Below, in pieces: positions 9,601 through 17,713 of a stretch of DNA of 64,000 nt (position 1 is its first letter; the number at the start of each line of letters is the position of its first letter). The notes beneath the pieces were generated by a model, which worked only from the letters and a program-made list of their open reading frames with translations, ran no database searches and was not told the origin of the DNA. This stretch comes from Pseudomonas sp. UBA1879 (lineage in GTDB: Bacteria > Pseudomonadota > Gammaproteobacteria > Pseudomonadales > Pseudomonadaceae). The DNA lies in assembly GCF_002338065.1 (NCBI RefSeq), contig NZ_DDHJ01000004.1, positions 325,943-389,942 of the forward strand, given 5' to 3'. A program made the translations under genes and the position numbers.

Positions 9601-9813
9601 GCCGTTCATCTGCTGTTCGATCACCTGAACCACGGTGTCCTGCACGGTCTGTGCGGACGCACCTGGGTAGGTCACCTGAATGGCGATGGCCGGTGGCGCG
9701 ATGGCCGGATACTGGTTGATCGGCAAGTTGAGGATCGAAAGTGCCCCGACCAGCATGATCACGAGGGCAATGACCCACGCGAAAATCGGTCGGTCGATGA
9801 AAAACTTCGACAT
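6685..9813 (-). CDS. mexB: RND multidrug efflux pump MexB/TtgB
   Basis: This inner-membrane proton-driven transporter exports antibiotics, solvents and plant compounds. At 1042 residues it is close to MexB (1046) and TtgB (1050), and it has the HAE1 features: start MSKFFIDRPIFAWVIAL, the proton-relay Asp pair in GLLVDDAIVVVENV of helix 4, and large duplicated periplasmic domains. The ribosome site AGGGAG lies in the end of mexA. Gene order A-B-oprM is standard. Confidence 0.96.
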   Translation of the reverse strand: MSKFFIDRPIFAWVIALVIMLVGALSILNLPINQYPAIAPPAIAIQVTYPGASAQTVQDTVVQVIEQQMNGIDNLRYISSESNSDGSMTITVTFNQGTNPDIAQVQVQNKLNLATPLLPQEVQQQGLRVTKAVKNFLLVIGLVSEDGSMAKEDLSNYIVSNIQDQIARTPGVGDFQVFGAQYAMRIWLDPDKLNNYQLTPVDVKTAITAQNVQVSSGQIGGLPAVKGQQLNATIIGKTRLQTAEQFGNILLKVNQDGSQVRLKDVASIGLGGENYSVDAQFNGKPASGLAIKLATGANALDTSKAIRDTMSRLEPFFPPGMKAVYPYDTTPVVKESINGVVHTLGEAIVLVFLVMYLFLQNFRATIITTLTVPVVLLGTFGILAAAGFTINTLTMFGMVLAIGLLVDDAIVVVENVERVMAEEHLSPRDATRKSMEQIQGALVGIAMVLSAVLLPMAFFGGSTGVIYRQFSITVVSAMALSVLVALVFTPALCATLLKPIDADKHGQPRKGFFGWFNRTFDRGVLSYERGVGNIIRHKFPAFLVYIAIFAGMIWMFTRIPTAFLPEEDQGVIFAQVQTPPGSTAERTQNTLDKMREYLLTDPGVKSVFSVNGFNFAGRGQSSGLAFVLLKPWEDRDTSNSVFEVAKRAQSHFFGFRDAMSFAVVPPAVLELGNATGFDLYLQDQAGLGHEKLMQARNQLLGLASQSKILAGVRPNGLTDEPQYQLLIDDEKARALGVTQTDINTTLSVAMGGNYVNDFIDRGRVKKVYIMGNPKSRMSPEDLKKWYVRNASGEMVPFDAFAGGEWVFGSPKLSRYNGVPAEEILGTPAPGYSTGQAMAEIEKLAQQLPQGIGYSWTGLSFEERLSGSQAPALYAISVLVVFLCLAALYESWSIPIAVLLVVPLGVIGALMATSLRGLSNDVFFQVGLLVTVGLAAKNAILIVEFAKELHEQGKSLMDAAVEACRMRLRPIVMTSMAFILGVVPLTISTGAGSGSQHSIGTGVIGGMITATILAIFWVPLFFVSVSGLFKSKQKHIPHDEAGQ

Positions 9814-9816
9814 GAA

Positions 9817-10959
9817 TCATTTACTCCCTTGAGCGGGAGCCGGGGCGGCAGCTGGCTTGACGTTGGTCGCGTCCGCTACGGTGACTTGAGCGCCCGGCTT
9901 GACGTATTGCAGGCCTTCAGTGATGACGCGGTCGCCTGGGCTAAGGCCTTTATCGACCACCCAGTCGGTGCCACTGGTGCGGTTGGCGACGAGCGTGCGC
10001 TGTTCCACCTTGTTGTCCTGATTCACGATCAGAGCGGTTGGCGTGCCTTTCAGGTCACGGGTCACGCCTTGTTGCGGCACCAGAATCGCCTGCTCATTCA
10101 CGCCCGATTGCAGACGCGCATGCACGAACATGCCCGGCAGCAGCGTGTGATTGGGGTTCGGGAACACCGCGCGCAAGGTGACGGAGCCAGTGGTCTGGTC
10201 AACCGACACTTCCGAGAATTCCAGCTTGCCCTCGATCGGGTACTGGCTGTTGTCTTCCAGTGTCAGCTTGACCTTCGCGGCATTGTCGCCAGCCTTCTGC
10301 AGCTTGCCGCTTTCAAGTTCACGACGCAGGCGAAGCATCTCGGCGGAGGACTGAATCACGTCGACGTAGATGGGGTCGAGTTGTTGAATGGTCGCCATCG
10401 CATCAGCCTGACCATTGCTCACCAGCGCGCCTTCGGTCACCAACGAACGGCCCACGCGACCGGAAATCGGCGCATAGACCTTGGTGTAACGCAGGTTGAT
10501 TTCGGCGGTTTGCACAGCAGCTTGGGCTTCGCGCGCGTTGCCGACAGCGGTGTCGTATTCCTGACGGCTGACTGCCTGTTCATTGATCAGCTGTTTATAA
10601 CGTCCTGCCAGAGAACTGGTGGCGTCATAGGTGGCCTTCGCGCTGTTCAGATTCGCTTCGTAGACCGCAGGATCGATCTGATACAGCTGTTGGCCGGCCT
10701 TGACGTCCGTACCTTCAGTGAATAGTCGCTTGAGAATGATGCCGTTGACCTGCGGGCGAACTTCCGCGACGCGATAGGCCGTGGTGCGTCCGGGCAGATC
10801 GGAAACCAGCGTATAGGGCTGGGTCTGGATGGTCACTACGCCGACCTGAGGGGGCGGTGGTGCAGCCGCAGCCGCGTCTTCTTTTTTACTACATCCGCTG
10901 AGCAGCGATGCCAGGGCGGCGGCAGTGACCAGTACGGTAACAGCTGGCTTGAATTGCAT
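9817..10959 (-). CDS. mexA: periplasmic adaptor MexA/TtgA
   Basis: This membrane-fusion lipoprotein links MexB to OprM. It has 380 residues with a lipobox at LLSGCSKK, followed by barrel-sandwich (lipoyl), alpha-hairpin and beta-barrel segments; RVGRSLVTEGALVSNGQ is characteristic. The ribosome site GAGGATC precedes the ATG. It is the first gene of the operon, with its promoter in the 254-nt gap shared with ttgR, where a TtgR-like operator lies. Confidence 0.95.
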   Translation of the reverse strand: MQFKPAVTVLVTAAALASLLSGCSKKEDAAAAAPPPPQVGVVTIQTQPYTLVSDLPGRTTAYRVAEVRPQVNGIILKRLFTEGTDVKAGQQLYQIDPAVYEANLNSAKATYDATSSLAGRYKQLINEQAVSRQEYDTAVGNAREAQAAVQTAEINLRYTKVYAPISGRVGRSLVTEGALVSNGQADAMATIQQLDPIYVDVIQSSAEMLRLRRELESGKLQKAGDNAAKVKLTLEDNSQYPIEGKLEFSEVSVDQTTGSVTLRAVFPNPNHTLLPGMFVHARLQSGVNEQAILVPQQGVTRDLKGTPTALIVNQDNKVEQRTLVANRTSGTDWVVDKGLSPGDRVITEGLQYVKPGAQVTVADATNVKPAAAPAPAQGSK

Positions 10960-11044
10960 GAAGATCCTCGGGTCAGGAGCATGAGCTCATGAGAAGTGGA
11001 AAGGGCGTATAAAAAGTTTCCGGCTGGATAAGTAGCAAGCTAAT

Positions 11045-11078
11045 GAATATACTTACGTTCACGGTTGTTTGTAAACAC
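11045..11078. promoter_or_regulatory. TtgR-like operator
   Basis: This element in the divergent mexA-ttgR gap contains TATACTTACGTTCACGGTT and TTGTTTGTAAAC. It is nearly identical, apart from a few bases, to the TtgR operator of P. putida ttgABC as I remember it. TtgR would repress both its own gene and the pump and leave the site when it binds antibiotics or flavonoids. Confidence 0.75.
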
Positions 11079-11213
11079 CCGCGGCTGCGACATGCGAACG
11101 CACCGAGGGCATCGATTGTAGGTCCGGGACAAGGCGATACAAGCGCCGCCCGGCGCACTGCTCAGGCCACTCGCAAAAAGAGCCTGAAGCACTTTCAATG
11201 AGGTCTTGCTGCC

Positions 11214-11876
11214 ATGGTTCGTCGCACGAAAGAAGAAGCTCAGGAAACACGCAGACAAATTCTTGAGGCGGCCGAGCAGGCATTTTTCGAACGAGGCGTT
11301 GCGCGCACGACGTTGGCGGACATCGCGACGTTGGCAGGCGTCACGCGCGGGGCGATTTACTGGCATTTCAGCAACAAGGCCGACCTGGTCCAGGCGATGC
11401 TGGACAGCCTGCATGAACCGCTGGAAGAAATGGCCCGTGCCAGTGAAAGCGCGGATGAAGTGGACCCATTGGGGTGGACACGAAAGCTTCTGATTCATTT
11501 GTTTCAGCAAGTTGCAATAGATCCGAAGACCCGCCGCATCAATGAAATTCTGTTTCATAAGTTCGAATTCACCGATGAAATGTGCGACATGCGGCGCCAG
11601 CGGCAATTCGTCTGGCTCGACGCCAACGAACGCATCGCCCTTGCGCTGAGCAATGCATCTCGCCAGGGGCAATTGCCCGCCGATCTCAACCCTCGCCGAG
11701 GGGCTATCTGCCTGCATGCTTATATACACGGCATTCTGGGTCAGTGGTTACTGGTTCCCGACAGCTTTCCGTTGTTCCAGGACGCCGAACGTCTGGTGGA
11801 TACCGTTCTGGACATGCTGCGCTACAGTCCCGCATTACGGGACACTGCCCTGCCACTGGCTTCCAGCCAGGGTTGA
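11214..11876 (+). CDS. ttgR: TetR-family repressor TtgR of the efflux pump
   Basis: This is a 220-residue TetR-family regulator. The N-terminal helix-turn-helix contains RTTLADIATLAGVTRGAIYWHF and the C-terminal ligand domain follows TtgR, with EILFHKFEFTDEMC. It is divergent from mexA and adjacent to a TtgR-type operator, so it should repress mexAB-oprM. In the syringae group the equivalent is called PmeR. The start ATG has only a weak AGG upstream, but the reading frame begins MVRRTKEEAQE exactly as in relatives. Confidence 0.93.
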   Translation: MVRRTKEEAQETRRQILEAAEQAFFERGVARTTLADIATLAGVTRGAIYWHFSNKADLVQAMLDSLHEPLEEMARASESADEVDPLGWTRKLLIHLFQQVAIDPKTRRINEILFHKFEFTDEMCDMRRQRQFVWLDANERIALALSNASRQGQLPADLNPRRGAICLHAYIHGILGQWLLVPDSFPLFQDAERLVDTVLDMLRYSPALRDTALPLASSQG

Positions 11877-11904
11877 AGGCTCAGTGAACGCATGCCTTCG
11901 TGCA

Positions 11905-11930
11905 AGCCCGACCCGCCTTGGCGTCGGGCT
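11905..11930 (+). terminator. possible terminator of ttgR
   Basis: AGCCCGAC (11905-11912) pairs with GTCGGGCT (11923-11930) about 30 nt after the ttgR stop. There is no clear T-run, so it may be a weak or Rho-assisted terminator. Confidence 0.4.
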
Positions 11931-12129
11931 CCGAATATAACCGTGTGGCGCTTCGCCTGCATCTATACATTTCTTCATGTCTGATGAACAGCCGTTCTAC
12001 TCAGCCTTTATGTAAATCCACCCGCACATTTTGCTCGCCAACAGCGGGTCGATAACGCGCATAAATGCTTCCCCATTGCCATCACCGGTCTAAGCTTGCT
12101 CGCAGATCAATAAGAAAGGGATGCGCGCG

Positions 12130-12990
12130 ATGCCAATCATTTCCAAACGTATAACGTGGAACCTTCTCATGGCGATGGCAGTGGCCTGTTTGGGCTTGGC
12201 CCAGGCCATGGCGGCGGATGACGCGCAGGAAGCGGCTGCCGCCAAGGCCTTGCTTGAAAAAGCCGTTGCCCACTATCGCCAGGTTGGCGACAAGGCGCTT
12301 GCCGAATTCAGCCGACAGGGCGAGTTCGTCGACGGTGAGCGCTATGTCTTCGTGACTGACACGAGCGGCGTGATGCTCGCCAGTGGCGGCCCTTCGGTAG
12401 CGCTGATCGGACGTGACATTTCATCCGTGCTTGATCCCGATTTGCAAAAAGCGTTCAAGGGCGTGCTGCAAACCCCGGAGAGCGCAGGCATTCAGCAAGC
12501 CGAATACCGTTGGCAGAACTGGCGCGACGGCAAGGTCGAGCGCAAACGTGTGTATTTCCAGCGTGTGGCGAATCGCATTCTCGCCGTCGGCTATTACCTG
12601 CCGCGCGCTGCACCGCAACAGGCCAGGGCGTTGCTGGACAAGGCGTCGAACGCGCTGGCGCAAGATCAGAGCAGCACCCTCGAAGCGATTAACAGCCTGA
12701 AGGGTGGCTTTCTGCAGGACGACCTTTACGTGTTCGTGGTCAACGTCAACACCAAACGCTATGTCGCTCATGGCACCAATCTGCGACTGGTGAACACCGA
12801 TTTCAGCAAGATCAAAGACCCGGAAGGTAAGCCAGTCGGCCTGCCGATGCTGGAAATGATCAAGAAACAGCCCGAGGGCGAATACGAATACCGGTGGCGC
12901 AACCCGATGACCGGGGAAGTCGAGCACAAGCACGCGTACATGCGCAAAGTTGGCGATTTTCTGGTGGCGGTGGGGTATTACAGCGCGTGA
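12130..12990 (+). CDS. secreted double Cache-domain protein
   Basis: The product has 286 residues, a signal peptide (cleavage after LAQAMA) and two tandem single-Cache modules. Each module ends with a comparable strand pair, ILAVGYYLP and FLVAVGYYSA, preceded by YRWQNWRDG and YRWRNPMTG. Cache domains bind small ligands such as amines and organic acids, normally on the outside of chemoreceptors or kinases. Here there is no membrane anchor and no output domain, so it is probably a soluble periplasmic ligand binder; its partner is unknown. AAGAAAGGG before the second ATG (12130) decides the start. It stands alone with a terminator behind it. Confidence 0.8.
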   Translation: MPIISKRITWNLLMAMAVACLGLAQAMAADDAQEAAAAKALLEKAVAHYRQVGDKALAEFSRQGEFVDGERYVFVTDTSGVMLASGGPSVALIGRDISSVLDPDLQKAFKGVLQTPESAGIQQAEYRWQNWRDGKVERKRVYFQRVANRILAVGYYLPRAAPQQARALLDKASNALAQDQSSTLEAINSLKGGFLQDDLYVFVVNVNTKRYVAHGTNLRLVNTDFSKIKDPEGKPVGLPMLEMIKKQPEGEYEYRWRNPMTGEVEHKHAYMRKVGDFLVAVGYYSA

Positions 12991-13019
12991 GGCAGACCTG
13001 CCACTGCGGTTTTGGGTAA

Positions 13020-13048
13020 GGGCCGGCTCGCCGGCTCCCACCCTTTTT
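13020..13048 (+). terminator. terminator after the Cache gene
   Basis: The stem GGGCCGG/CCGGCTCCC (one G-U pair) has a CTCG loop and is followed by T5. It lies between two convergent genes and its GC core resembles a partial REP element. Confidence 0.6.
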
Positions 13049-13068
13049 ATATGCGCTGCAAGTGCGCC

Positions 13069-14577
13069 TTAGCGATCCTTGTCTTCCCGTCCTCTCAGCA
13101 GATGATTCGGCATCGCCAGTGCGGCGGCCAGCCCGAGGAGGGACACCCCCGCGCTGGCCATCAGCAGGTGCTGGAAGGTCATCGATAATTGTCCTCGCAA
13201 CAACGCCAGCGCCGGGCCGCTGACCGCATGCAGGCTGTCCATCAACAGATTGCCCGAGCTGCCTTCGGCGGTCAGCGAGCCGTTGTCGACCCCGCCCAGC
13301 CCCGAGCCTGCCAACATGGCCAGCAATAGCGCCGACATACTGGCCACCCCCACGGCGCCGCCCAGGGAACGGAACAGGTTGGTAGTGCTGGTTGCCACGC
13401 CCATGTCTTTCATCTCTACCGAATTCTGCGTGCCCACCAACGACGTTGGAAATTGCAGGCCGCTGGCGATGCCCGTCAACACCATGAACAGGCCGGTCAG
13501 CCATACCGACTGCGCTGGTGTGAAGGCGATGCCAAGGATGGCCAACGGCATCAGCGCCGCGCCGGCGAGAATCATTGGCTGATAACGGCCGGTCAACGAC
13601 GTGCGACGGCCTCCGAAGTAGGCGCCCATCGGCATGCCAATCGCCAGTGGCATCAGGTGCAACGCCGCGCTGTCGGCGCCGCCACCGGTCACGGTCTGAA
13701 AGCGCAACGGCAACAACACGATCAACGAAATGGCCTGAAAACTGGTGAAGAAAATTGTGCACCAGCACAGTACCGCGCTGCGGTTGGCGAACAGGTGCAT
13801 GGGCAGGAGAGGCTCGCGAGCCCGACGTTCGTAGATCACGAAAATCACCAACGCCAGCAGTGCCACGCCCAGCTGTGTCAGCACGTGCTGGTCGCGCCAG
13901 CTATGGCCTTGGCCGATTTCGGTGATACCCAGCAGTAATGCAGTCAGGCCCACGATCATCAGGATCGTGCCTAAATAGTCGATAACAGGTTTGCGTTGCG
14001 GAACCGGCAGGCCGATGAGCGTCTGGCGTGCGACCCACCACGCGACGAGGCCCAAGGGCAAATTGATGAAGAATACCCAGCGCCAGGACAGGTATTCGGT
14101 CATGAAACCACCCAACACTGGGCCTGCCACGCTGGCGGCGGCGTACATGCCACTGAAATAACCCTGATAACGGCCGCGCTCGCGTGGGGGCACGATGTCG
14201 CCGATGATCGCCTGACTCACCGACACCATTCCGCCCGCGCCAATGCCCTGTAACACCCGCGCCAGCACCAGTTGCTCCATGCTTTGGGCCATGCCGCAGA
14301 ACAACGAAGCCAGCGTGAAAAGCCCCAGTCCGAATAGCATCAGGCGACGACGGCCATACAGATCGCCGAGTTTGCCGTAGATCGGCACGGCGACGGTCAG
14401 GGCGACCATGTAGGCTGAGATCACCCAGGCGAGCAGGTCGAAATCCTTGAATTGCGCAGAAATGGCGGGCATCGAAACCGCCACGATGGTTTGGTCCAGG
14501 GCACTGAGGAACACTGCCATCATCAGCGCGAAGAGAATGCTGCGAATGTCCGGGCGTGTTTGATGGAGGCTGTTCAC
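13069..14577 (-). CDS. DHA2 (EmrB/QacA) family MFS drug transporter
   Basis: This is a 502-residue integral membrane protein with about 14 predicted helices. Its DHA2 hallmarks are LDQTIVAVSMPAI in helix 1, YGKLGDLYGRRR in loop 2-3, and the antiporter motif region AAASVAGPVLGG in helix 5. Family members export lipophilic drugs or dyes by proton antiport. No adaptor (EmrA) or regulator gene is adjacent, so the substrate cannot be predicted. Confidence 0.88.
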   Translation of the reverse strand: MNSLHQTRPDIRSILFALMMAVFLSALDQTIVAVSMPAISAQFKDFDLLAWVISAYMVALTVAVPIYGKLGDLYGRRRLMLFGLGLFTLASLFCGMAQSMEQLVLARVLQGIGAGGMVSVSQAIIGDIVPPRERGRYQGYFSGMYAAASVAGPVLGGFMTEYLSWRWVFFINLPLGLVAWWVARQTLIGLPVPQRKPVIDYLGTILMIVGLTALLLGITEIGQGHSWRDQHVLTQLGVALLALVIFVIYERRAREPLLPMHLFANRSAVLCWCTIFFTSFQAISLIVLLPLRFQTVTGGGADSAALHLMPLAIGMPMGAYFGGRRTSLTGRYQPMILAGAALMPLAILGIAFTPAQSVWLTGLFMVLTGIASGLQFPTSLVGTQNSVEMKDMGVATSTTNLFRSLGGAVGVASMSALLLAMLAGSGLGGVDNGSLTAEGSSGNLLMDSLHAVSGPALALLRGQLSMTFQHLLMASAGVSLLGLAAALAMPNHLLRGREDKDR

Positions 14578-14713
14578 GGAAAAAGACTCGAACGGGCAGG
14601 GTGACCCGCCGAGGGCCCGGCGGGAGAGTGCGTCCAGTCTAATCCGTTAGCTTGCTAATCGATAGCTGCCTTAATCGATTCACTCACGCGTCGGATCGGG
14701 CTTTTCATGAGTA

Positions 14714-14890
14714 TTAGCGCAGTGCGCTGAATGTCGCGTCTGTTGGCGAGCAATGGCCGAAGGTGCAAACCACCGCCATGCGCGGCGACTGCCGTAATTG
14801 CTCGATTCGATACGCGCCAGCGGCATAGATGCTCAGAACGGTGACGACAGCGACGACATAAACGCATTGTCTTTTCAGCGTGGTTCTCAT
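14714..14890 (-). CDS. small single-helix membrane protein
   Basis: This is a 58-residue product with a basic start (MRTTLKRQ), one hydrophobic helix (VYVVAVVTVLSIYAAGAY) and a short tail with two Cys residues. GAGGT 8 nt before the ATG at 14890 supports this start over an upstream one at 14932. The function is unknown. I include it because of the ribosome site and the clear membrane segment. Confidence 0.5.
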   Translation of the reverse strand: MRTTLKRQCVYVVAVVTVLSIYAAGAYRIEQLRQSPRMAVVCTFGHCSPTDATFSALR

Positions 14891-15019
14891 GACGCGTACC
14901 TCGATCCGGTTGCATTTATTTTTGTCGGACAAGGTGAGTGTAGGCCGCTGTGCGCGCTGCCGCGGGCTCGCGGAAGATTGTATGTTTTTATCGGTCGCGC
15001 CCGGAGGCTGACGCTTTGG

Positions 15020-15913
15020 TTATGGAACGTTCCGGCGCGCTTGGGCCTGCGCCTGCAGCCAGTCCAGAAGCTCGCGAATGTACGGTTTCGCGGCAGAACG
15101 TGGTGGGTAGACGACGTAATACGCAGCTCCGGTTTTCACCTTGAGGTCAAATGGCGTCATCAGCCGGCCAGTGCTCAAGTCTTCACCGATCAGCGCCCAA
15201 TCGCCCATCGCCAAGCCCGACCCTTGAGACGCAACGGTCATGGCCAGATCCATCGTGTCGAAGTGCTGCCCTTTGCCCACGTTGCTCAGGCGGGTGCCCG
15301 CGGCTTTCAGCCAGCGTTCCCAATCCTGCTCGTCGAGGGTCGGGTGCAGGAGCATGTGCTGTTCCAGGTCGCCGAATTGTTCGAGGGGGTGCGCGCCATT
15401 TAGAAGCGAGGGGGCACACACGGGCGTCAGTTGTTCTTCGAAGAGCGGGTGCACATGCCCCAGATCGTCGGGTTGCGCGCCGTACACGACCGCCGCGTCG
15501 AAACGTTCACGACGAAAATCCACGCCGTGGGCAATGGTCGTCGTCAACTCGACGGGCACGTCCGGCCGTTCTTTCTGCCACTGCAAAAGCCGGGGCAGCA
15601 GCCAGCGAGTGATGCAGGTCGGTGCTTTGAGCTGGAGCGGCTGCTGCTCGGCGCCCATTTGATCCACCGCTTCCTCGATCAGGCTGAACACTTGCTCGAT
15701 GCGCGGCAAAAAAGCCCGGCCTTCTGCTGTCAGGCTCAGCCCCCGCGCTTCGCGGTGAAACAGGCGGTGCCCTAATTGATTTTCCAGCCCGGAGATCTGC
15801 CGACTGACGGCGCCCTGCGTGATGTGTAGCGCTTCCGCCGCCCGTGTGAAGTTGCAGCATCGGGCGGTGATGAGAAAGGAGTGAAGGGCGGGCAACGGCG
15901 GCAGGCGTTTCAT
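15020..15913 (-). CDS. LysR-family regulator (GcvA-like)
   Basis: This is a 297-residue LysR regulator with an N-terminal helix-turn-helix (FTRAAEALHITQGAVSRQI) and a GcvA-type effector domain. It is divergent from the 2-ketoarginine decarboxylase-like gene at 16076 and probably controls that operon. I chose MKRLPPLPALHSF as the start because the family begins there; an in-frame ATG 39 nt upstream would place the candidate operator partly in the coding region. Confidence 0.85.
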   Translation of the reverse strand: MKRLPPLPALHSFLITARCCNFTRAAEALHITQGAVSRQISGLENQLGHRLFHREARGLSLTAEGRAFLPRIEQVFSLIEEAVDQMGAEQQPLQLKAPTCITRWLLPRLLQWQKERPDVPVELTTTIAHGVDFRRERFDAAVVYGAQPDDLGHVHPLFEEQLTPVCAPSLLNGAHPLEQFGDLEQHMLLHPTLDEQDWERWLKAAGTRLSNVGKGQHFDTMDLAMTVASQGSGLAMGDWALIGEDLSTGRLMTPFDLKVKTGAAYYVVYPPRSAAKPYIRELLDWLQAQAQARRNVP

Positions 15914-15950
15914 GAAAAGAGGCAGCCATGATCTGAAAACATGGCTAAGC

Positions 15951-15972
15951 ATGACATTTTTTGCGTTGTCAT
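15951..15972. promoter_or_regulatory. candidate LysR operator
   Basis: ATGACA (15951-15956) and TGTCAT (15967-15972) form an inverted repeat with a 10-nt spacer in the divergent promoter region, which is the size of a LysR recognition site. This is an inference from position and symmetry only. Confidence 0.4.
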
Positions 15973-16075
15973 CGATATGCCCTCACGGTCCAATGACGTC
16001 TCAGTGCGGTCCGCGACTCAAGGCCAGACGCGCCGCTTCGTAAAACGATTCGAACAACGAATAAGGTCCTGACAC

Positions 16076-17713
16076 ATGGCGACGTGCGGCGAGGTATTGG
16101 TCAAGCTACTGGAGGGCTACGGTGTTGAGCAGGTGTTCGGCATCCCTGGCGTCCACACCGTTGAGCTGTATCGCGGATTGGCCGGCTCTTCGATCAACCA
16201 TGTGACCCCGCGCCACGAGCAGGGCGCCGGGTTCATGGCCGATGGCTATGCGCGCATCCGTGGCAAACCGGGGGTGTGTTTCATTATTACGGGCCCCGGC
16301 ATGACCAACATCACCACGGCCATGGGTCAGGCCTACGCCGACTCGATCCCGATGCTGGTGATTTCCAGTGTTCAGTCCCGCAGCCAATTGGGCGGCGGTC
16401 GCGGCAAGCTGCATGAGCTGCCGGCCCAAGGCGCGTTGGTCGCAGGCGTGGCGGCGTTTTCCCATACGCTGATGTCGGCGTCAGAGTTGCCATCGGTGTT
16501 GGCCCGCGCGTTCGCGCTGTTTCAAGCCGGCAGGCCGCGCCCGGTGCACATTGAAATCCCGTTGGACGTGCTGGTGGAAAATGCAGACCACGTGCTCGAC
16601 AACCCACCGGTATCGGTCACGCGCGCAGGCCCGGCGCCCGCCGCGATCAAACAGATGGCAGGCCTGTTGGCCAACGCCCAGCGGCCCCTTATTCTTGCCG
16701 GCGGTGGCGCAATCGATGCTGCTGCTGCGCTGACCCGGCTGGCCGAAACCCTCGATGCGCCGGTGGCGCTGACCATCAATGCCAAAGGCATGCTGCCGTC
16801 CGATCACCCGCTGTTGATCGGCTCGACCCAATCCCTCGACCCAACCCGCGAAATCATCGAAGGCGCCGACGTTGTGCTCGCCATCGGCACCGAACTGGCC
16901 GAAACCGACTACGACATCACCTTTCAGGGCCGCTTCAAGATCCCGGGCACGTTGCTGCGTATCGATATCGATTCTGACCAGACCGTGCGTAATTTCCCTC
17001 CGAAGGTAGCGGTGGTGTCTGACGCACAAACCGCCGCCGAGGCCTTAGTTGCCGCGTTGAGCGATGAACGCTTGCCTGCCCGCAACAGCGAATGGGGGCA
17101 GGCCCGTGCTGCCGCATTGAAAACCACGCTAGAGGCCTCGTGGGACGATGCCACGCGAGGGCAGACGCAGTTCTTGAAAACGGTGCTTGAGGTGCTGCCC
17201 GAGCTCATCATCGTTGGCGACTCGACTCAGCCGGTCTACACCGGCAACTTGACCCTGGACCTGGACAAGCCGCGGCGTTGGTTCAACTCGTCCACTGGCT
17301 ACGGCACGCTGGGTTATGCCCTGCCGGCGGCGGTCGGCGCCTGGTTGGGCAGTCAGGATGCAGGCGAGCGCAACCCGGTTGCCTGCCTGATCGGTGATGG
17401 CGGTTTGCAGTTCACCCTCTCGGAACTGGCCAGCGCCGTCGAGGCGCGCACGCCGATCATCGTCCTGCTGTGGAATAACCAAGGCTACGAAGAGATCAAG
17501 AAATACATGGTCAACCGCGCCATCGAGCCGGTCGGCGTGGACATCTACACCCCCGATTTCATTGGCGTGGCCAGGGCCTTGGGCTGTGCAGCCGAAGCAG
17601 TCAGCGGTGTTGAATCCTTGAAAGCGGCATTGCACGCGGCGAACGACCGTCAGGGTCCGACCGTCATCGAAATCGACCAGCGCGGCTGGATGAACGGGCT
17701 GAAAGCATCATGA
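16076..17713 (+). CDS. aruI: ThDP-dependent decarboxylase, probably 5-guanidino-2-oxopentanoate decarboxylase (AruI-like)
   Basis: The 545-residue enzyme belongs to the acetolactate synthase/benzoylformate decarboxylase family. The catalytic Glu is in RHEQGAGFMADGYAR (Glu48), and the ThDP site runs from GDGG (about residue 438) to WNN (about 467). Its best match by memory is AruI of the arginine transaminase pathway, which converts 2-ketoarginine to 4-guanidinobutyraldehyde. The next gene is an aldehyde dehydrogenase overlapping by 4 nt, which fits oxidation of that aldehyde. The aminotransferase AruH is not nearby. Other 2-oxo acids remain possible substrates. Ribosome site: AAGGTCC. Confidence 0.7.
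   Translation: MATCGEVLVKLLEGYGVEQVFGIPGVHTVELYRGLAGSSINHVTPRHEQGAGFMADGYARIRGKPGVCFIITGPGMTNITTAMGQAYADSIPMLVISSVQSRSQLGGGRGKLHELPAQGALVAGVAAFSHTLMSASELPSVLARAFALFQAGRPRPVHIEIPLDVLVENADHVLDNPPVSVTRAGPAPAAIKQMAGLLANAQRPLILAGGGAIDAAAALTRLAETLDAPVALTINAKGMLPSDHPLLIGSTQSLDPTREIIEGADVVLAIGTELAETDYDITFQGRFKIPGTLLRIDIDSDQTVRNFPPKVAVVSDAQTAAEALVAALSDERLPARNSEWGQARAAALKTTLEASWDDATRGQTQFLKTVLEVLPELIIVGDSTQPVYTGNLTLDLDKPRRWFNSSTGYGTLGYALPAAVGAWLGSQDAGERNPVACLIGDGGLQFTLSELASAVEARTPIIVLLWNNQGYEEIKKYMVNRAIEPVGVDIYTPDFIGVARALGCAAEAVSGVESLKAALHAANDRQGPTVIEIDQRGWMNGLKAS

Noticed and set aside
7720..10725. 1001-codon open frame antisense to mexB and mexA
   Set aside because: It lies opposite two certain genes with standard codon use; its composition (His/Arg/Gln-rich) is that of a GC-rich antisense shadow and it has no ribosome site or known motif.
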